DNA of 64,000 nucleotides from Stieleria tagensis (GTDB lineage Bacteria > Planctomycetota > Planctomycetia > Pirellulales > Pirellulaceae): positions 1-64,000 of the forward strand of contig NZ_JAMYFE010000038.1 in assembly GCF_024129865.1 (NCBI RefSeq), read 5' to 3'. Shown here piece by piece: positions 63,243 through 64,000 of this stretch. How positions within the stretch are numbered: position 1 is the stretch's first letter; each line of letters starts with the position of its first letter. The translations under genes were made by a program, and so were the position numbers. The notes under the pieces are model-generated. The model was given only the letters and a program-made list of their open reading frames with translations, did not search any database and was not told where the DNA came from.

Positions 63243-64000
63243 TCAATCTTCGTCGCGGTCGGCTTTGGCAAGTCGCCGTTGGATTGTGGCGGGGTCTGCC
63301 AACGCGATCAGGTTGATCGACAGGTCTGCTCCGAACGCTTCAGCCAATTGGGTACACAGCGCCAACGGACTCGACGCCAACGTCTCCTGGGCTTCGGCCA
63401 GGCGGCTTTTCACATGCATTCGCTCGAGCGACGAGGGCATCTGTTCGAACGCTGCCAAATACCACATCACGGCGCGGTCTTCTGCAGCTTGGCGATAAAC
63501 GCCTCGGCCGCGCTGGCTGAGATCCCACCATGCATCGCCCAACACGACCAATTGATCCAGGGTGGCGGCGCCTGCCAAGTCCAATGCGGCTGTCTTGCCG
63601 AATGCGGAGGATTCGGATTTTGCGATCAACGGCAATCCGGTTTCCCAGTCGCCTTTGAAACAGCACAGAAAGGAGCCAAACGCAGCAGCGGCCTGGACGT
63701 TTTCGGGTTGCTCGCGGTAGATCTGTAGGAACTCGACGGATTTGTCGTATTCCGCTTGAGCCGCGCCCAGTTGGCTGCGGAGTCGATTGAGCATCCGAGT
63801 GATTTCGTCTGAGTCGGCGCGGTCGCTGACACGGCTGGCGAACCGGGTCAGTTTCGCAGCACGCAGGTAATCATTTTCGATCACGCAGGCATGGATCACC
63901 ACGGTCAGACGCTTTAACAAGTCGGTGATTCCCTCAATTCCGGTACGCCCCAGCGCGGAAGAGGATTCCGAGAACCGTGTCAACGCATCCACATTGGTTT
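63243..64000 (-). CDS. Protein of unknown function, cut by window end
   Basis: The frame remains open past position 64000, so at least 252 residues belong to the C-terminal part of a longer protein. It is helical: DYLRAAKLTRFASRVSDRA and RLRSQLGAAQAEYDKSVEFL look like a TPR or coiled-coil region, then GSFLCCFKGDWETGLPLIAK and GDAWWDLSQRGRG, a pattern I associate with planctomycete secreted or kinase-linked proteins. No catalytic motif is seen in the part available. Its stop lies 4 bases from the methyltransferase stop. Confidence 0.65.
   Translation of the reverse strand, partial: TNVDALTRFSESSSALGRTGIEGITDLLKRLTVVIHACVIENDYLRAAKLTRFASRVSDRADSDEITRMLNRLRSQLGAAQAEYDKSVEFLQIYREQPENVQAAAAFGSFLCCFKGDWETGLPLIAKSESSAFGKTAALDLAGAATLDQLVVLGDAWWDLSQRGRGVYRQAAEDRAVMWYLAAFEQMPSSLERMHVKSRLAEAQETLASSPLALCTQLAEAFGADLSINLIALADPATIQRRLAKADRDED

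Noticed and set aside
1-64000. Insertion sequence, prophage or defence island.
   Set aside because: No transposase, integrase, phage structural, restriction or toxin-antitoxin gene was recognised; the repeats are all short and non-coding.

Overview
The window looks like a chromosomal segment of a planctomycete, most likely in the Pirellulaceae (Rhodopirellula/Rubripirellula-like). This is inferred from gene content, not from a marker gene. Lineage-typical items are a cytochrome-domain DUF1587/1592/1588/1585 protein paired with a DUF1552 protein, a secreted sulfatase, a very large TPR protein with a DUF1583-like end, an SHD1-like domain behind a Pro/Ala-rich repeat tract, several secreted hydrolases, many GTG starts, weak Shine-Dalgarno signals and dispersed palindromic repeats. 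No rRNA, tRNA, CRISPR array, prophage or transposase gene was found.

Layout. 1-376 holds only repeats. 377-6967 (minus) is a Tad/Flp pilus locus read right to left: two Flp pilin genes encoding identical proteins, prepilin peptidase, CpaB, secretin and CpaE. The proximal pilin has its own leader containing a clear cyclic di-GMP-I (GEMM) riboswitch, and each pilin gene has an intrinsic terminator. The TadA/B/C motor genes are not in the window. 7337-17028 carries housekeeping genes: SGNH hydrolase, thiE with an N-terminal extension, recJ behind rpmG, sulfatase, a PolB-type exonuclease, pepT-ispE (overlapping), and spoVG carrying an inserted zinc ribbon. 17104-26036 has an ABC exporter, an esterase, a membrane-anchored deiminase-like protein, a receiver/HATPase regulator, and a small membrane protein-AIM24-M48 peptidase cluster.

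26077-43445 contains the cytochrome-domain/DUF1552 pair, an EEP-PhoD double phosphoesterase, a threefold tandem repeat of about 367 bp that includes the 3' end of the phosphoesterase gene, and the roughly 3267-residue TPR protein. 43468-49603 has an ECF sigma/anti-sigma pair, secreted proteins of unknown function, a repeat lipoprotein and fdhA. 49765-58622 has an alpha/beta hydrolase, a TPR-glycosyltransferase-like protein, the primary sigma factor, and an operon of a histidine kinase (with an unusual CX3CH motif), rnhA and a PfpI-family gene. 58939-64000 has a secreted DDLFG-repeat/SHD1 protein, a GrpB-family protein, yaaA, a methyltransferase and a gene cut by the window end.

The strongest regulatory observation is the c-di-GMP riboswitch in front of one of two protein-identical Flp pilin genes. 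It would tie pilin supply to the surface-attachment second messenger for one copy only. Other points for a second look are the split SpoVG domain, the EEP-PhoD fusion, the deiminase-like fusion, the SHD1/DDLFG protein, the CX3CH kinase and the families of dispersed hairpins that sit at gene ends.
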